Assembly: GCF_963678635.1 (NCBI RefSeq)
Contig: NC_087063.1
Location: 13,335,006-13,399,005, forward strand
DNA: 64,000 nt
Source of the DNA: Symsagittifera roscoffensis
Lineage: Eukaryota; Xenacoelomorpha; Acoela; Convolutidae
Direction: 5' to 3'
The translations under genes were made by a program, and so were the position numbers. How positions within the stretch are numbered: the stretch's first letter is position 1; the number at the start of each line of letters is the position of its first letter. The notes under the pieces were generated by a model. The model worked only from the letters and a program-made list of their open reading frames with translations, was not told the origin of the DNA and made no database searches. Shown here piece after piece: positions 28,601 to 38,771 of the stretch.

Positions 28601-31259
28601 TACACTGTTGCTTCCTACTGTTGCTTTTCTACACTGATTTTGAAGAGTTCTTGTTCCGATCGGGCTTTTTTTGATTTTGAACAATTTGGTTGCTATAGAA
28701 ACCGTACGATGATTTATTTCGCCTTTTCTTTGTTCTAGAATGTTTCGAACAGTCTGGAGTGTTTCCGTTTTGGTTGAGCGAACTAGTCTCATCGTACCTA
28801 CTGCTAAAGCAGTCGAGTGCTGAATGAAACGACTCTATCACCGTAAGTACAAATTTTTGTCTTATTCTTATTCAGGCCATGGATCGCCATTCGACTCTCT
28901 GGACAAATAATCCAAGATGCCCATATCTCCCCCAGGGATATGAACTACTTTAAACTGAAAGGGCAATAACCGATGGACCCATCGGCTCAATCTAGATTGC
29001 CACGTTTTATTCGATCGATTACTGTCCAGGACAGAGGTGAGTGCTTTGTGATCCGCAGCTATGAGGAATTTTGTTCCTAACAGATAATGATTATATGTGT
29101 CTACTGGCCAAACTATTGCCAGCAGTTCTAACTCATTAGAAGAGTATTTTTTTCGAACGTTTAGATAGCGCGATGCGAAAGAGATGGGTTCTTGGGGTGC
29201 GCAATCACTTTCATTGTTTTTCTGTTTTAGTTCAGCCCCCAGTAAGTGGCATCACAATTAAATTTTGTTTCTCAGTTTGAATCAAAATAATTACCTTCAG
29301 AAGCATTTGCTACAGCTATATTAGTTTTCTCAAAGATTTCTGTAAGTTCAATTTTCCAAAAAAAAACTTTTTTTTTCACTGCGATCTTACGGTTTTCCAT
29401 TTTTTTTGTTTTCTTCCTTCGACAATAGTCTCAGATTTTTTGTAAGGCTAGCCACGTTAGGAATGAATTTTGCCAATTGATTTTTACTGCTCAAGAATGA
29501 CCTGAGTTGTTTCAATGTTTTTGGTGAGCTATGTTTAATGATTGCTGCGGTCTCTGATATCTTTGGCAGAACTCCTTTTTTTGACAGGTGGTGTCCTAAC
29601 CAATCTACTTCTTTTTGAACAAATCACTCCTCGTGATTTTTAACTATAGGTTTTGGTTCTTGCTTATTTAAGAACGTTGGGCTTGATGAAGTTGATGCTG
29701 CTCCTTCAGTCATTGAGTTCGTTTTCTGGAATGCTGATCTTGTTTGCTTACTATGTTCCAGCGTTGATCGCTCTTTTGAATACTGCTTCGGGGCTCAATA
29801 TCTTCGCTGTCAATGTGTCTTGCAGAGTTGCATTCCTCATTACCGAGTTGAAAAGGTCTCTTACTAGTTCATCCTCCATTTTCCTTAATTCTGACCTAAC
29901 TGTTTGGGCAGTAAGCGCTACATGGAACGCTTCGTGTGTCTACCTTTGTTGTTTTGTTCTATTGAACAATTTGTATTTCCCATATGTTACGCTGTTCACC
30001 TTTTCGAATGCCACTTTTGCCATTTTAATGACCTGATGGAAAGATAGTTTTGAAATTTCGACACGAGGTTTTTTTTGCAAGAATATCGTTCCCCCCTGTT
30101 ATTTGTGCTAAAAACAGACGTAATACTTATCGTTTCGTACTATTTGTTGTGTCCAAGATTTGGGCCTCAGGCTTGTTTCTCGTCCGCCTTTTTTTCCTGT
30201 ACGCTTTTTTCAAATGCTTGTTTGCTTCTTAGCTCTCTAGTTGCCAGTGCACTCATGTCCTCTCCCATTTGGGAGATTCACGCCTTGATGGCGGTTTTTC
30301 CCCACGTTTTTTGTGTCTGCCAATAGCAGTTCCCGTTTGGCATTTTCCTTAACTGTCACTGCCATCAAAAAATGTGCAAGCCAAATTTTGAATTGCCATG
30401 GTAGGTCTGAGTTGGCTGTCGTCCAAAAGACTGGGATTCCCATGTCTGCCGGTTATCCTGCATAAGGAATCCTGCTGGCTGCGTCATGTTATAGTCTACG
30501 AACTCAAATGTGAGGTTATTAACAATTTGTTTTAAACTTTAATTTCTCAGAACGTCTGTTTTGTGCCCATAACTAAATGATCTGCTGAGTCTTGCTCTAG
30601 CATAACAAACTCTGGTCACGTATTGTTGTACGCATGGTTAGACACTATTGTCCTTGAACAGATAATATAACACATTGGATTTATACAGAGATAACAAAAA
30701 GATCAGCGTTACTGCCTTCTCGTATCACAATACCTTTTCGTTCAACAAATCTGAAGTAAGTTAATTAGCTTAAAACTGCTCAATTTGTTGTCGGATTTCT
30801 CTTTTTTGGCTGATTACCACATGTAAAAACTGTTTTCAAAAAATTAATGAACCTCAAAAGTTCTTGTTTTTGACCGATTAATTTACTCAAGGTCACCGAT
30901 CTTGCCAACAATTTGGCATTAACTTTAAGAAGCTTGTAAAAAATAAAAGAGTGAAACTCGGAAATTTTCACGATTGAGTTTTTCACTTTTTCATTCGATA
31001 ATTTCAATGGTTTAAATTTCCCGTAACGCATTCTTCCAATTCGAATAGACGAAAACAGACGCGGTCAAGCGACGCGACCTGAAGTTTTCAGCTTAGTTTT
31101 GTAATGAACTTACCTGCTGCAATCGTATGTGCAAATGCGACGAATACAACACATTTCATCGCTGCTGCAGTCATAGTCATTCCTGCACCATGACTCAGAA
31201 GCGTGAACAGAGAGCCAGAGAGCCGTGCCAAAAACTAGCACCAAAACTGGTGAGGTCAT
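22648..31259 (-). CDS. Type I membrane protein with Cys-rich ectodomain and PPxY tail (unassigned)
   Basis: Three exons on the minus strand, 31259-31114, 25168-25059 and 23042-22648, join in frame at GT-AG junctions (GTAAGT and GTACGT donors) to give 216 residues. Residues 1-20 form a signal peptide (hydrophobic LVLVFGTALWLSV, likely cut after HA). The ectodomain 21-55 is short with seven cysteines (25, 31, 37, 38, 43, 47, 50; one CC pair). A single membrane span covers ~56-79, followed by basic RYKNRNRR. The Asn/Ser/Thr-rich tail has PPLY (156-159), PPSY (168-171) and PPGY (182-185) plus LPDY (207-210). PPxY motifs bind WW domains such as those of NEDD4-family ubiquitin ligases (known). The plan recalls Shisa, CYYR1 and WBP1 proteins but the cysteine spacing does not match what I recall of them, so I assign no family. 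Intron 1 (5.9 kb) contains a Gypsy element. Confidence 0.85.
23043..25058. other. Intron 2 of the membrane-protein gene
   Basis: 2.0 kb, AT-rich. It contains the short inverted-repeat element at 24091-24251; otherwise no coding or repeat signature recognised. Confidence 0.6.
24091..24251. repeat. MITE-like element with ~19-bp terminal inverted repeats
   Basis: GACCAAGTGAACAATCTCC at 24091-24109 is repeated as its exact complement at 24233-24251. A third related direct copy (CCAGATGAGCAATCTCTCC) lies just left at ~24064. Non-coding inside; no clear target-site duplication. Confidence 0.7.
25408..25599 (-). repeat. 3' LTR of Ty3/Gypsy element
   Basis: 192 bp. Read on the minus strand it starts TGTGGTACTG and ends AAACA, the usual TG...CA. 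The minus-strand sequence just before it (25600-25610) is a purine tract GAGGGGAA, the expected plus-strand primer site. Homologous along its length to 30528-30729, with indels and many substitutions, so the insertion is old. Confidence 0.88.
25767..26358 (-). pseudogene. Gypsy pol C-terminal / post-integrase remnant
   Basis: Two minus-strand frames (26358-26122 and 25994-25767) rich in Lys, Gln and Thr, for example KKAAKMFRKLDKKTKPEDIL. They lie between integrase and the 3' LTR. No chromodomain or envelope signature is visible. Confidence 0.5.
27537..28040 (-). pseudogene. Gypsy integrase remnant
   Basis: Zinc-binding region with PGKRGNVERIKLLVVGAH around 27850-27910 (degenerate HHCC). The catalytic core start at 27731-27537 has EHAGPM, VAKDRFSQFPSVKVT and a THGKPQSI block, matching the core pattern DxxGP...VVVDRFSRFP...GxPxxI of Ty3/Gypsy integrases. 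The first catalytic Asp position reads Glu-His here, and the frame is broken. Confidence 0.8.
28870..29640 (-). pseudogene. Gypsy RT thumb/connection and RNase H remnant
   Basis: From 29640 downward, the RT C-terminal portion has DWLGHHLSKKGVLP and TLKQLRSFLSSKNQLAKFIP. RNase H follows with FNCDATYWGL, EPISFASRYLN, YSSNELELLAIVWPV, ADHKALTSVLDSNRS and RWVHRLLPFQFKVVHIPG, ending LDYLSRESNGDPWPE. The order and motifs are those of Ty3/Gypsy pol. Several frameshifts. Confidence 0.88.
29640..30487 (-). pseudogene. Gypsy gag-like remnant with internal loss
   Basis: Begins with an ATG at 30487, about 40 bp inside the 5' LTR. An early frame with MTQPAGFLMQDN shifts to WQFKIWLAHFLMAVTVKENA, a capsid-like stretch. 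The rest to 29640 is stop-ridden; no zinc knuckle or protease motif seen, so the gag end, protease and RT fingers/palm are missing or unreadable. Confidence 0.6.
30528..30729 (-). repeat. 5' LTR of Ty3/Gypsy element
   Basis: 202 bp. On the minus strand starts TGTGATACGAG and ends AAACA. Shares with the 3' LTR the blocks GCTGAGTCTTGCTCTAGCAT, CAGATAATATAA and GTTACTGCC (plus-strand reading). Confidence 0.87.
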
Positions 31260-32030
31260 TTTAGAAAGAGAAAATAACCAAAAGTAGACAAGTTTGTTTT
31301 ATAAAATTTAGATTGAAGTTATTAAAAAACACAGCTCATCTTTTTCAATCTAGCATTTTTGGTCCAGCAATCAAAATTGTACGAACAAACAAAATTGTTT
31401 GTGTTTTATCTTGTTTAAATTTTTAGCCTTTTTATGCTAGTTTTTGCTCTATCCAAATTGAGAGCCATTAAACTACAAAAAGAACGCACAAATAACAAAC
31501 AATATTTGTTAATTTTACAGAATTTTAATGATACGCGTGTTTACAGAGTTCATACGCTTTTTCAGAGTTCATACGCGGGTTATGTAAAGATAATATAAAG
31601 CCAGCTTACATATGCTCTGCATTAAAAAATATTGCAAATTCGTAGAATATAATTAGAACTTATTTGATATAAAAGTTTAACTGAAAGTTTTTTATTCGAG
31701 GACAAGCATATTTACACAACGAGCTTCAGCGAGCGTAGTGTAATAGTACGCGTATTCTTTTTCCCACCTAAGTTAATTTTGATGCCCTTTTTGGGGCAAC
31801 TTTAGTGCTTTTTGGTAGCATGTGCTTTGACATTCGATCAGTAATGAGATAACAAAGTTGATGAATTTTTTCAATTGCACTGGAAAAAATTTGTTTAAAA
31901 CAACAGTACATTAAGGAAAACTTGATTTCAGATTTTCCGTCTCAAAATATCTGGCAATTTTTTTGCACTTCATAATTTATACATAATTTGGCTCCAAGAC
32001 TTTCAAATTAAAACATGCAAAATTCCCGTA
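31260..32030. other. Upstream region of the membrane-protein gene, with a composite-repeat head
   Basis: The minus-strand sequence before the ATG at 31259 is pyrimidine-rich but has no AG near the start, unlike the plus-strand genes. 31725-31760 carries GCGAGCGTAGTGTAATAGTA then CGCG, a good copy of the composite-repeat head, followed by GTGCTTTTTGGTAGCATGTG and TTTGACATTCGATCAGTAAT as at 10060-10110. Confidence 0.55.
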
Positions 32031-32039
32031 CACAGTGGA

Positions 32040-32755
32040 TTTCTGTGAAAGATCTGAAATCTTTTATTTGTTACATAGGTTGATTCTCAGATCTGAAATT
32101 TTTTATTTGTAATCTTGAAAAGAATTTGAAAATTTCAGATCTGAAAAAACCTTGAAAAACAAAATTTCAGCCCTGAAAATAACTCTAAGAAACCTTTTAT
32201 TAATTTATAATTTATGCATTTCGAGCAAACAACTGAGTTTTTATTTTTTGATGTTTCTGCAATATACAATTATGTTTAGATTCACAAGCAGTTTTTTTCT
32301 AAATAAAATTCTTGTTCAACTGTGCTAAAAAGCTTACAAAAACTGTTAGAAGACTTATAGAACTTTTGATTTTCATGCGCTATTTATGCGTTTCTATTGT
32401 TGATATGATGCCTGAGGAAACATATTGCGGCAGTCTCCCATTTGAGACTTTGCTGACTACCTGTTAGTAGCTAGCAGTAGCTATAAACTACAAAAGTAAC
32501 CAAAATAGCAAAAATTGTGTCTGAAGCATAGATTTTTCAGATCTGAAATGACCCATAAAAACTAATTTTCAGATCTGAAATTAGATCTGAAATAGATTTT
32601 TTCAGATCCGAAACAACCAAAAAACCAAAGATCTGAAATTAGATCTGAAATAACCCATTCTTGAAATATCCAAGCGTTGTTATAACATTTCACAATCCAT
32701 TTCAGATCCGAAATTGAAATCTGAAAAAGATTATTTCAGATCTGAATTAGAACAT
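32040..32755. repeat. Cluster of a 14-bp palindrome TTTCAGATCTGAAA
   Basis: About a dozen exact or near copies, in two groups (32040-32175 and 32525-32755). Perfect copies at 32133-32146, 32535-32548 and 32567-32580; others vary by one base (AGATCCGAAA, AGCCCTGAAA). Spacing is irregular, so it is not a simple tandem array. Confidence 0.85.
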
Positions 32756-33254
32756 TTACTAGGTACGGGTTAGTATGGTTTCCTTTAATTTATTATTCCG
32801 ACTTTCGTTACAAGTAACGGAATCTTTGTGCTCTGGGTGGTTTTTTTTAGTCAAAGTTCGAATTTTTAAATAGCCATTTTTGACAAAAATTTGTAATATC
32901 ATTCAGAAGTTATTGTTGTCCTGAGCTGAAACTTGAAAAGATATTTCACCTGTGATAATTTTTCGTAAAGTTGAGAGGGCAATTTGGGACAATGAACACG
33001 CGATATAGTTCGCGCTAATAACGCGTAAGCGGAGATTTAATCCGTCTTAGAAATCGTTCCAAATAAATTGAAGCTGGATTTTTGCCATAATTGATTTGTT
33101 TATAGGAGCAAAATATCTATCCTTTTATACTTTATATGGCGTGTGGGGAACGATTTTCACAAATATCTCAATTTTTTTTTAAAAAGGTCAATTTATTTTA
33201 TTACATTTAATTTTTTCGTTTTATTACTGCTCGATTGACCTTAAAAGGCATACG

Positions 33255-33605
33255 GAATATTTAGGGCTTCGCCCTGATACGAGCAGTCTTGTTACTTTGC
33301 AAATTATTACAGGCAAAATTTGTGTCCAATTATATTTGGTGCCCTTTTGCTGCATAGCCTCGGCGATTTATCAGCATATGTAGCTGCTTTATTGGCGGCT
33401 GGTTTTAGTAAGTTTTCAAGGAGCCCCTACGCAGGCGCCAGAACGTGCGATCGCAAGTCTCCTGCAAGTAAATTCGAATCCGCCTCAGCAAAAAAAAAGT
33501 ATCCAAGGCTCAAATTTTTTCTTTTCTATTTTTATGATTTAAGCTAGATTTTGGAGTTTCTCGCGTGTGTTGGCTAAGCGCAGTTTCACCTGTGTAAAAA
33601 TTTGA
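33255..33605 (+). repeat. Composite SINE-like element remnant
   Basis: A tRNA-like block around 33412-33478 has a GTAAATTCGAATCCGCC B-box-like end. The tail GCTAAGCGCAGTTTCACC followed by TGTGTAAAAA at ~33572-33600 is a diverged hairpin tail. TAGCTGCTTTATTGGCGGCT before the tRNA part matches the CTGCTTTATTTGTGGCTAG block of other copies. Confidence 0.6.
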
Positions 33606-35000
33606 TGCCTCTTAATTTTAAAGAGTTGCAACATAAGAAGCAAGTGACGAAACATTTTGGCGTCAGATGTCCTCCAGAAGTTCCTGAGAACGCCACTGAT
33701 TGTTTGGCAGGCAATTTTTTTAAGCTATATTAAAACTTAGTACATTTTTTGAAATATTTAGAACAACAAATTACTTTTTTTGGAGTGAGCTCGCTTTCAG
33801 TTATATTGACGCCCAAAAGGCTGTTTGTCGAAACTTTTTGGGTTTGGTCAAGAAAGAAAAGATGTCGGAAATTAGTGAAAGGGATACACTAATTGACTAA
33901 TTGATCAGGGGGTGCAATCTCAGAAGAAGGAGGCGATACACCTATCCCAAATTACCATATTGACTTGACGCTGTTTTACAGACAAGGCCGATTAAATTGT
34001 TCAATTTTTTTAGGCTGTTTTTTATACACCTTTTTTTTTGGCAGATGTTCTTTCAGTTCTAAATACGAAATTCTATATAAAACATTCTGACCATTGTAAA
34101 ATTGGTTTGGGGGGTTTGAATTAATGTTCCGATTATATAAACGTTAATAAATATATAGTTGGAAAGACTTTTTCTCCCATATGTAACGAAAACAAGTAAA
34201 CGTCAGATTAGATGGCGAGATATATTGTTGTTGTCATGCTACAAGCTGAATATAGTATATTGGTATAGTAACAACAGTAGTGTGCCGAAGGGGAGGGTGA
34301 CCGTTCCCCCTCTCTCTTCTCTTGTTTCAATTCTAAACCACTATTTTTCACCAAAAAACAATCCCTTTGGATTAACTTTTTACTAAATTAATTTTTCGAT
34401 GGTCAAACTCAAATTGTTTTGATAGCCCTCTGGGTAATATGTGTCTAATTATTTGTCAAGTTTTTGACAGGTACTTGAAACAGGTACTTGAAATAATCGG
34501 AAACTTGAAAAGCTCCTATTTTTTCAAGTCAAATTTACAGCTAAAGCTGAGGCCTGAACTTTCAAACGCATTTTCACTACGCAATTAGAAAAGTATGAAA
34601 GTTTAATAACACTGATCTTTTTTCGAAATTAAAATTGAGGTTTGAAAAAACACTTGGTCCGGCAACTCGTTGGCGCCCTCGACTTTCAAAGAAGTCTTAA
34701 TTCAACGTTCAACGACTCTTGCCTACGGCTTACGCTACGCCACAATGCAAAATTTACCAGGTTGCCAAGCACTGTCTGCATGACTGCACGTTTTTTTATT
34801 GCGTTGAAGCTTCTCAAAGCATATTCGATATCTATCGATCATGAGCGAAGGCCAGCGAATATCGCTGACTCCTTTGTAAATCATTAAAAACGAAAACATT
34901 GACGCGAATGAAGTCATCTAACGATGCGGCTTTAAAATTGACTTTTACATTTGTAAAGTTTATAAAACAATTTTTAGCGTAAAGTATTTCAAGAACTGCG
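33606..35000. other. Intergenic, no feature recognised
   Basis: AT-rich with short chance frames. A slightly GC-richer patch at 34660-34760 encodes nothing I recognise. Confidence 0.4.
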
Positions 35001-35009
35001 GATTGTAAT

Positions 35010-36780
35010 TTTTTTACGCTTGCGATTAGCAAGCGTTATCGAATCGGAATATAGACTTTTTTTCGGGTTAACAACTAGTTATACAAAACCAGTTGAAACA
35101 TTATGCAGCTGGCATGCAGCTGACATGCTCAGTTTCATGTAAACTCGAATTACGCTACTGGGTTGGTACTAGTTACTACAGTAATTTTTTTTTGCTCAAC
35201 TGGTGTCTGCTTAATGATCGTCAGCCAAGTTTCCGCTTCGTAAATTTTGTTCAGTTGCTAATTTGGTTTCAATTGTCTTGCTTTTTATGTATGCTTCGAA
35301 TTCATGTTTGATAGAATTAGTTATTATGAAAGTGTATGGGATTGCGTTTTTTATTTTGAGACGCGTTGTAAAGTTTTATCACTTTTTGCAAAAAATTTAG
35401 TTTTTTTTTCCTCAAAAATCCTTCAATACATTTTCAAAAAATAGGTCACCAGAAGTCAACTGTCTTGATTGTTGTCTGCTTGCATACTCCTCTGGTCTCT
35501 TTTTGCTTTACGCCTTTATGTACAGCCTACCAGTCTGTGGGGGGAAATATTTGACCAAAAATGTTGATTTTTTTTTCGATTTCTCCAAAAGTAACCTACC
35601 GAATCTGAGAAATTGGTACCAATAAAAAGAACGGATCTGAATAGCTCCGATTCGAAAGCGGCCACGCTTAACTTTTTTAAAATACATAAAATTAATGCCC
35701 CTGTAATTGTCAAAAGTTTGATTTTTTACCGTTTTTTTAAAATTTTTTAAAACTTTTTCTCAATAAATAACCTCCCGCATCTGAGGTTGTGGATTCAATG
35801 AAGATGATGGAGAGCGGGAATCTCCCCTAAATTAGCGACGACTCACAGTTTTTTTCAGAATTGTAAAGTAAATTAATTGAATTTTGAGCGTTTTTTCTAA
35901 ATTTTATGATTTAAATCAAAAAATGTCCTAGCATATCTGAGACTCTAGATTCAAGGAAGAGGAATTTTAGAAAAATTGTGGGAAATTATTTTGCATGGGC
36001 GACTACACTCAATTTTTTTTTGAAAATATGGCCTTCGAAAATTCAAAGTTTTGATTATTTTGACCGTTTTTTGAAATTAAAAAAAAAACTTCTCGAAAAC
36101 TACGCAGCCAAACGTTGGCTTTTGGTTTCAATCGAAATTGCAGAGTGGATGCATTTCTCCGGCATAAGCGATTAAACCAAATTATTTTAAAACAAAAAAA
36201 GCTATGATTATTGAAAATGTCAATTTTTTTTGTTGACCGCTTTTTCGACTTTTCTCGATTACTGTCCTGCCAAAAATGATATCATAGGTTCAATCGACAC
36301 AACAGGTTGTTGGAAGCTTACCTTTATCAATTGATACGCCCTATTTTGTTTAGAAAAAGTATATGGTCTTCAAACAAGTGCAAATTTTGAAATTTTAACC
36401 GTTTTTTGGAAGCTTTCTCTTCTACTCGAAAATTAGTGTGCCAATTCTCAGCTTAAGTCTTCAGTCGAGAAACCCAATTTTGGAAATCTTCCCCACTTTA
36501 CCGGCCACGGCATGCTTTTATCAGAAGAAAGTTACCGACTTCGGATAGTCAAAGTTTGAATTTTGACCGTTTTTTAGAAACTCGTTGAATCTGAACCCTA
36601 TCAAATCTAAGATAAAGTTTCAATCGAAAGAAGCGGTTGCGCGAATTTTTTCCTGCTCTTCCTTAATTGTTTGTAAGATATTGATGATCCTTAGAAGTTA
36701 TATTTTAAGGAAACTCTAAAACTTTAAAATGTTTCACTCTTCTCACTTATTTTATCAGATAAACAACTAAAGTTTTAGGC
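35010..36780 (+). repeat. Composite repeat with six ~155-176-bp satellite-like units
   Basis: The landmark ACCGTTTTTT (or near) recurs at about 35729, 35884, 36060, 36236, 36400 and 36568, i.e. spacing 155-176 bp. Units share TTCTCGAAAACTACxCAGCC, an (AAA)TCTGAGxT block and GTTTCAATCGAAA. The left part (35195-35240, AACTGGTGTCTGCTTAATGA) resembles the 167-bp unit at 19.9-20.3 kb. The flank at 35395-35530 resembles 62285-62420, so the whole is a paralogue of the 62-63 kb element. It runs into the assembly gap. Confidence 0.8.
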
Positions 36781-36800
36781 AAAATTCAACTTTTGAAATT

Positions 36801-37000
36801 NNNNNNNNNNNNNNNNNNNNNNNNNNNNNNNNNNNNNNNNNNNNNNNNNNNNNNNNNNNNNNNNNNNNNNNNNNNNNNNNNNNNNNNNNNNNNNNNNNNN
36901 NNNNNNNNNNNNNNNNNNNNNNNNNNNNNNNNNNNNNNNNNNNNNNNNNNNNNNNNNNNNNNNNNNNNNNNNNNNNNNNNNNNNNNNNNNNNNNNNNNNN
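36801..37000. other. Assembly gap (200 N)
   Basis: Exactly 200 N, a conventional placeholder, so the true length and content are unknown. Left flank is a satellite-like array; right flank is the end of an RLE-type LINE. Both are repeats that break assemblies. Confidence 0.99.
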
Positions 37001-37320
37001 GGGCAAGTAGATTTTCAAAACATAGCCTCTCTGATGAACCAACTTGCGAACGCCGCGTGCGTACCCGGAAGAATATATGACGAAACAAATTTCGACTTTT
37101 TTTGTAATAAAAAAGTTCAATTTTTCTTCTCGTGTCGAGTTTTGTGTTTTAAATGAAGAAACATAACCCATTTCATGTTTAATTTTAAACAAAATTACTC
37201 TAATCATCTCCTTTTTATGAGTATCACTTCCATAATTTAGATAATTTCTGAGATTAGGAGTGGAATATCTAATGATGGGAATCCTGACTTTATCCTCTGT
37301 TACTGTGATAATTTTGACCT
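37001..37320 (+). mobile_element. 3' end of an RLE-type non-LTR element, copy 1 (plus strand)
   Basis: 37035-37077 encodes a C-terminus (TCERRVRTRKN) like that of the minus-strand copy at 53.05 kb (NTDCERRLRSRN). Then comes a 3'UTR-like block with CTCGTGTCGAGTTTTGTG, GAAGAAACATAACCC, AGTATCACTTCCAT and CCTCTGTTACTGTGATAATT, ending TTTGACC. It joins L1-like sequence at 37317 at the same point where the intact L1-like copy at 41999 reads on undisturbed. Most of the element lies in or beyond the gap. Confidence 0.75.
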
Positions 37321-38059
37321 CGGACAAATTCTTAGCCGTCGAAGTGCCATTCTTGAGATCCATCGTTTGTGTTTCCGAGACCAAACGATCATCAGTTTCC
37401 ATATATTGGTTCAAGTTGACCCTTGAGGGCAAAATCGAATCAATTCTATCTTAACAACCATGTCAACCTGCGGAGAATTCTCTTTGTTACTTGCTGATGA
37501 TAGTAGATTTTGTATTTCCGCACAATCTTTTTCTACCGTGTCGCTATGCTGCATTGCATAATCTATGATGGGCTTCTCTGTTTTTTTTTTTGTGTTTTTG
37601 ATTAGGTAATTTCTGCTGCAGCAGCTTTGAAATTGATCAACAGTAATTCGTGGAAAAACTTCAATACAAATGAAAAAACGAATATATATATATCTATAAA
37701 ATTTTGATGTGAAAATCTACCGTTTCATGCAAATAACTACTGTTTTGTAATAAATGGACTTGAAAAACCCTTGTTAAGGAAGAAAAAAAAAGTTTTCTTT
37801 TTGTTATTAAAATAATTGATTCTCTTATAATAAAATTCTGGGTTCAATTTCAAACAATGAGGCTCTCAAAATATCTTCTCAATGTAAAAGTTTATATCGC
37901 CAAGTCATCGTTTCTTCCAACAAAATTTTATTCTCTAATTTTTAAAAAAAAATTCCAGATCATTTAACTTCTTCAAAACCGAAAATTTTTTGCAAAGTTT
38001 GGGCAATACTCCATATAATGCTTCTTCAGATTTCGTGCGAACCAGTCAGAATAAATGGC

Positions 38060-38310
38060 GTCAGAACAAAATTATGTTTTTTTACAAATTTTTTGATTAA
38101 AAAAATTAATTTTCTCTTCTCGTGTCGATTTTCGTGTTTTTATTAAAGAAACAGAACCCGTATCAAATTTAACTGAACCCATCTTCTTTTTATCAGTATC
38201 ACTTCCATATCAAGAGAGTTTCTGAGATTTTGAATGGAGTATGTAATGATGCAACTCCTGACTCTATCATCTGTTACTGTGATAAATTTGACCTTCTGAT
38301 TACCCGTTTT
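38060..38310 (+). mobile_element. RLE-type element 3' end, copy 2 (plus strand)
   Basis: Only the 3'UTR-like block is present (CTCGTGTCGATTTTCGTG, TTAAAGAAACAGAACCCGTA, AGTATCACTTCCAT, ATCTGTTACTGTGATAAATT), ending TTTGACCTTCTGATTACC, so the copy is severely 5'-truncated. Confidence 0.7.
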
Positions 38311-38771
38311 ATAAACTGAAGAAAAAAACCAATCCACAGCTCTTCAGTTTGTTTTTTTTCTTTTTTTTTGCTATAGAGAACTGAAATTGAATGCAAAAAA
38401 TTGTCCCAAAAATGTTTATAAAAAACAAGGTTATCTGTTTTTTTTTTCTCATTGAAACTATTATATAAGTTTTAAAGATTTGTGTAATAATGAAAAACTG
38501 CGACCTGATTGCAATAACCCATTGTCGTAGTTTTCCCCGAATTGAAAAACTGGGTCGAAAATTGCACCTCGGACAAACTGTTAGCCGTCGGGTTGCCATT
38601 CTTGGGATGTGTTTTCGTTCGAGACCAAACAATCATTAGTTTCCATTTATTGCATCAAGTTGACCATTGGGCGGCAATAGCGAATTGTTTTTATCTTAAC
38701 AACCATGTCAACCTGCGGAAGAACCTCATTCTTACCTGTTTCCGATATTAGATTTTTTTCTGAACAATATG

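Larger units (their letters stand above)
25408..30729 (-). mobile_element. Ty3/Gypsy LTR retrotransposon (decayed, both LTRs)
   Basis: A 5.3-kb element in the large first intron of the membrane-protein gene, in the gene's orientation. Order on the minus strand: 5' LTR (30729-30528), gag-like frame from ATG at 30487, a corrupted stretch, RT C-terminal part, RNase H, integrase, a lysine-rich tail region, purine tract, 3' LTR (25599-25408). RT-RNaseH-IN order and the sequence motifs place it in Ty3/Gypsy. Stops and frameshifts in every domain and the apparent loss of protease and N-terminal RT show that it is inactive. No clean 4-5 bp target-site duplication survives. Confidence 0.9.

Noticed and set aside
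27909-28738. Plus-strand open frames of 60-150 codons in the 26-30 kb region
   Set aside because: They are antisense to the minus-strand Gypsy pol remnant; the pol motifs on the other strand explain the openness.
32040-32755. CRISPR array
   Set aside because: Palindromic short motif with irregular spacing in animal nuclear DNA; no uniform repeats or spacers.
36767-37432. 221-codon minus frame across the gap
   Set aside because: Its length comes from translating N as X; not evidence of a gene.
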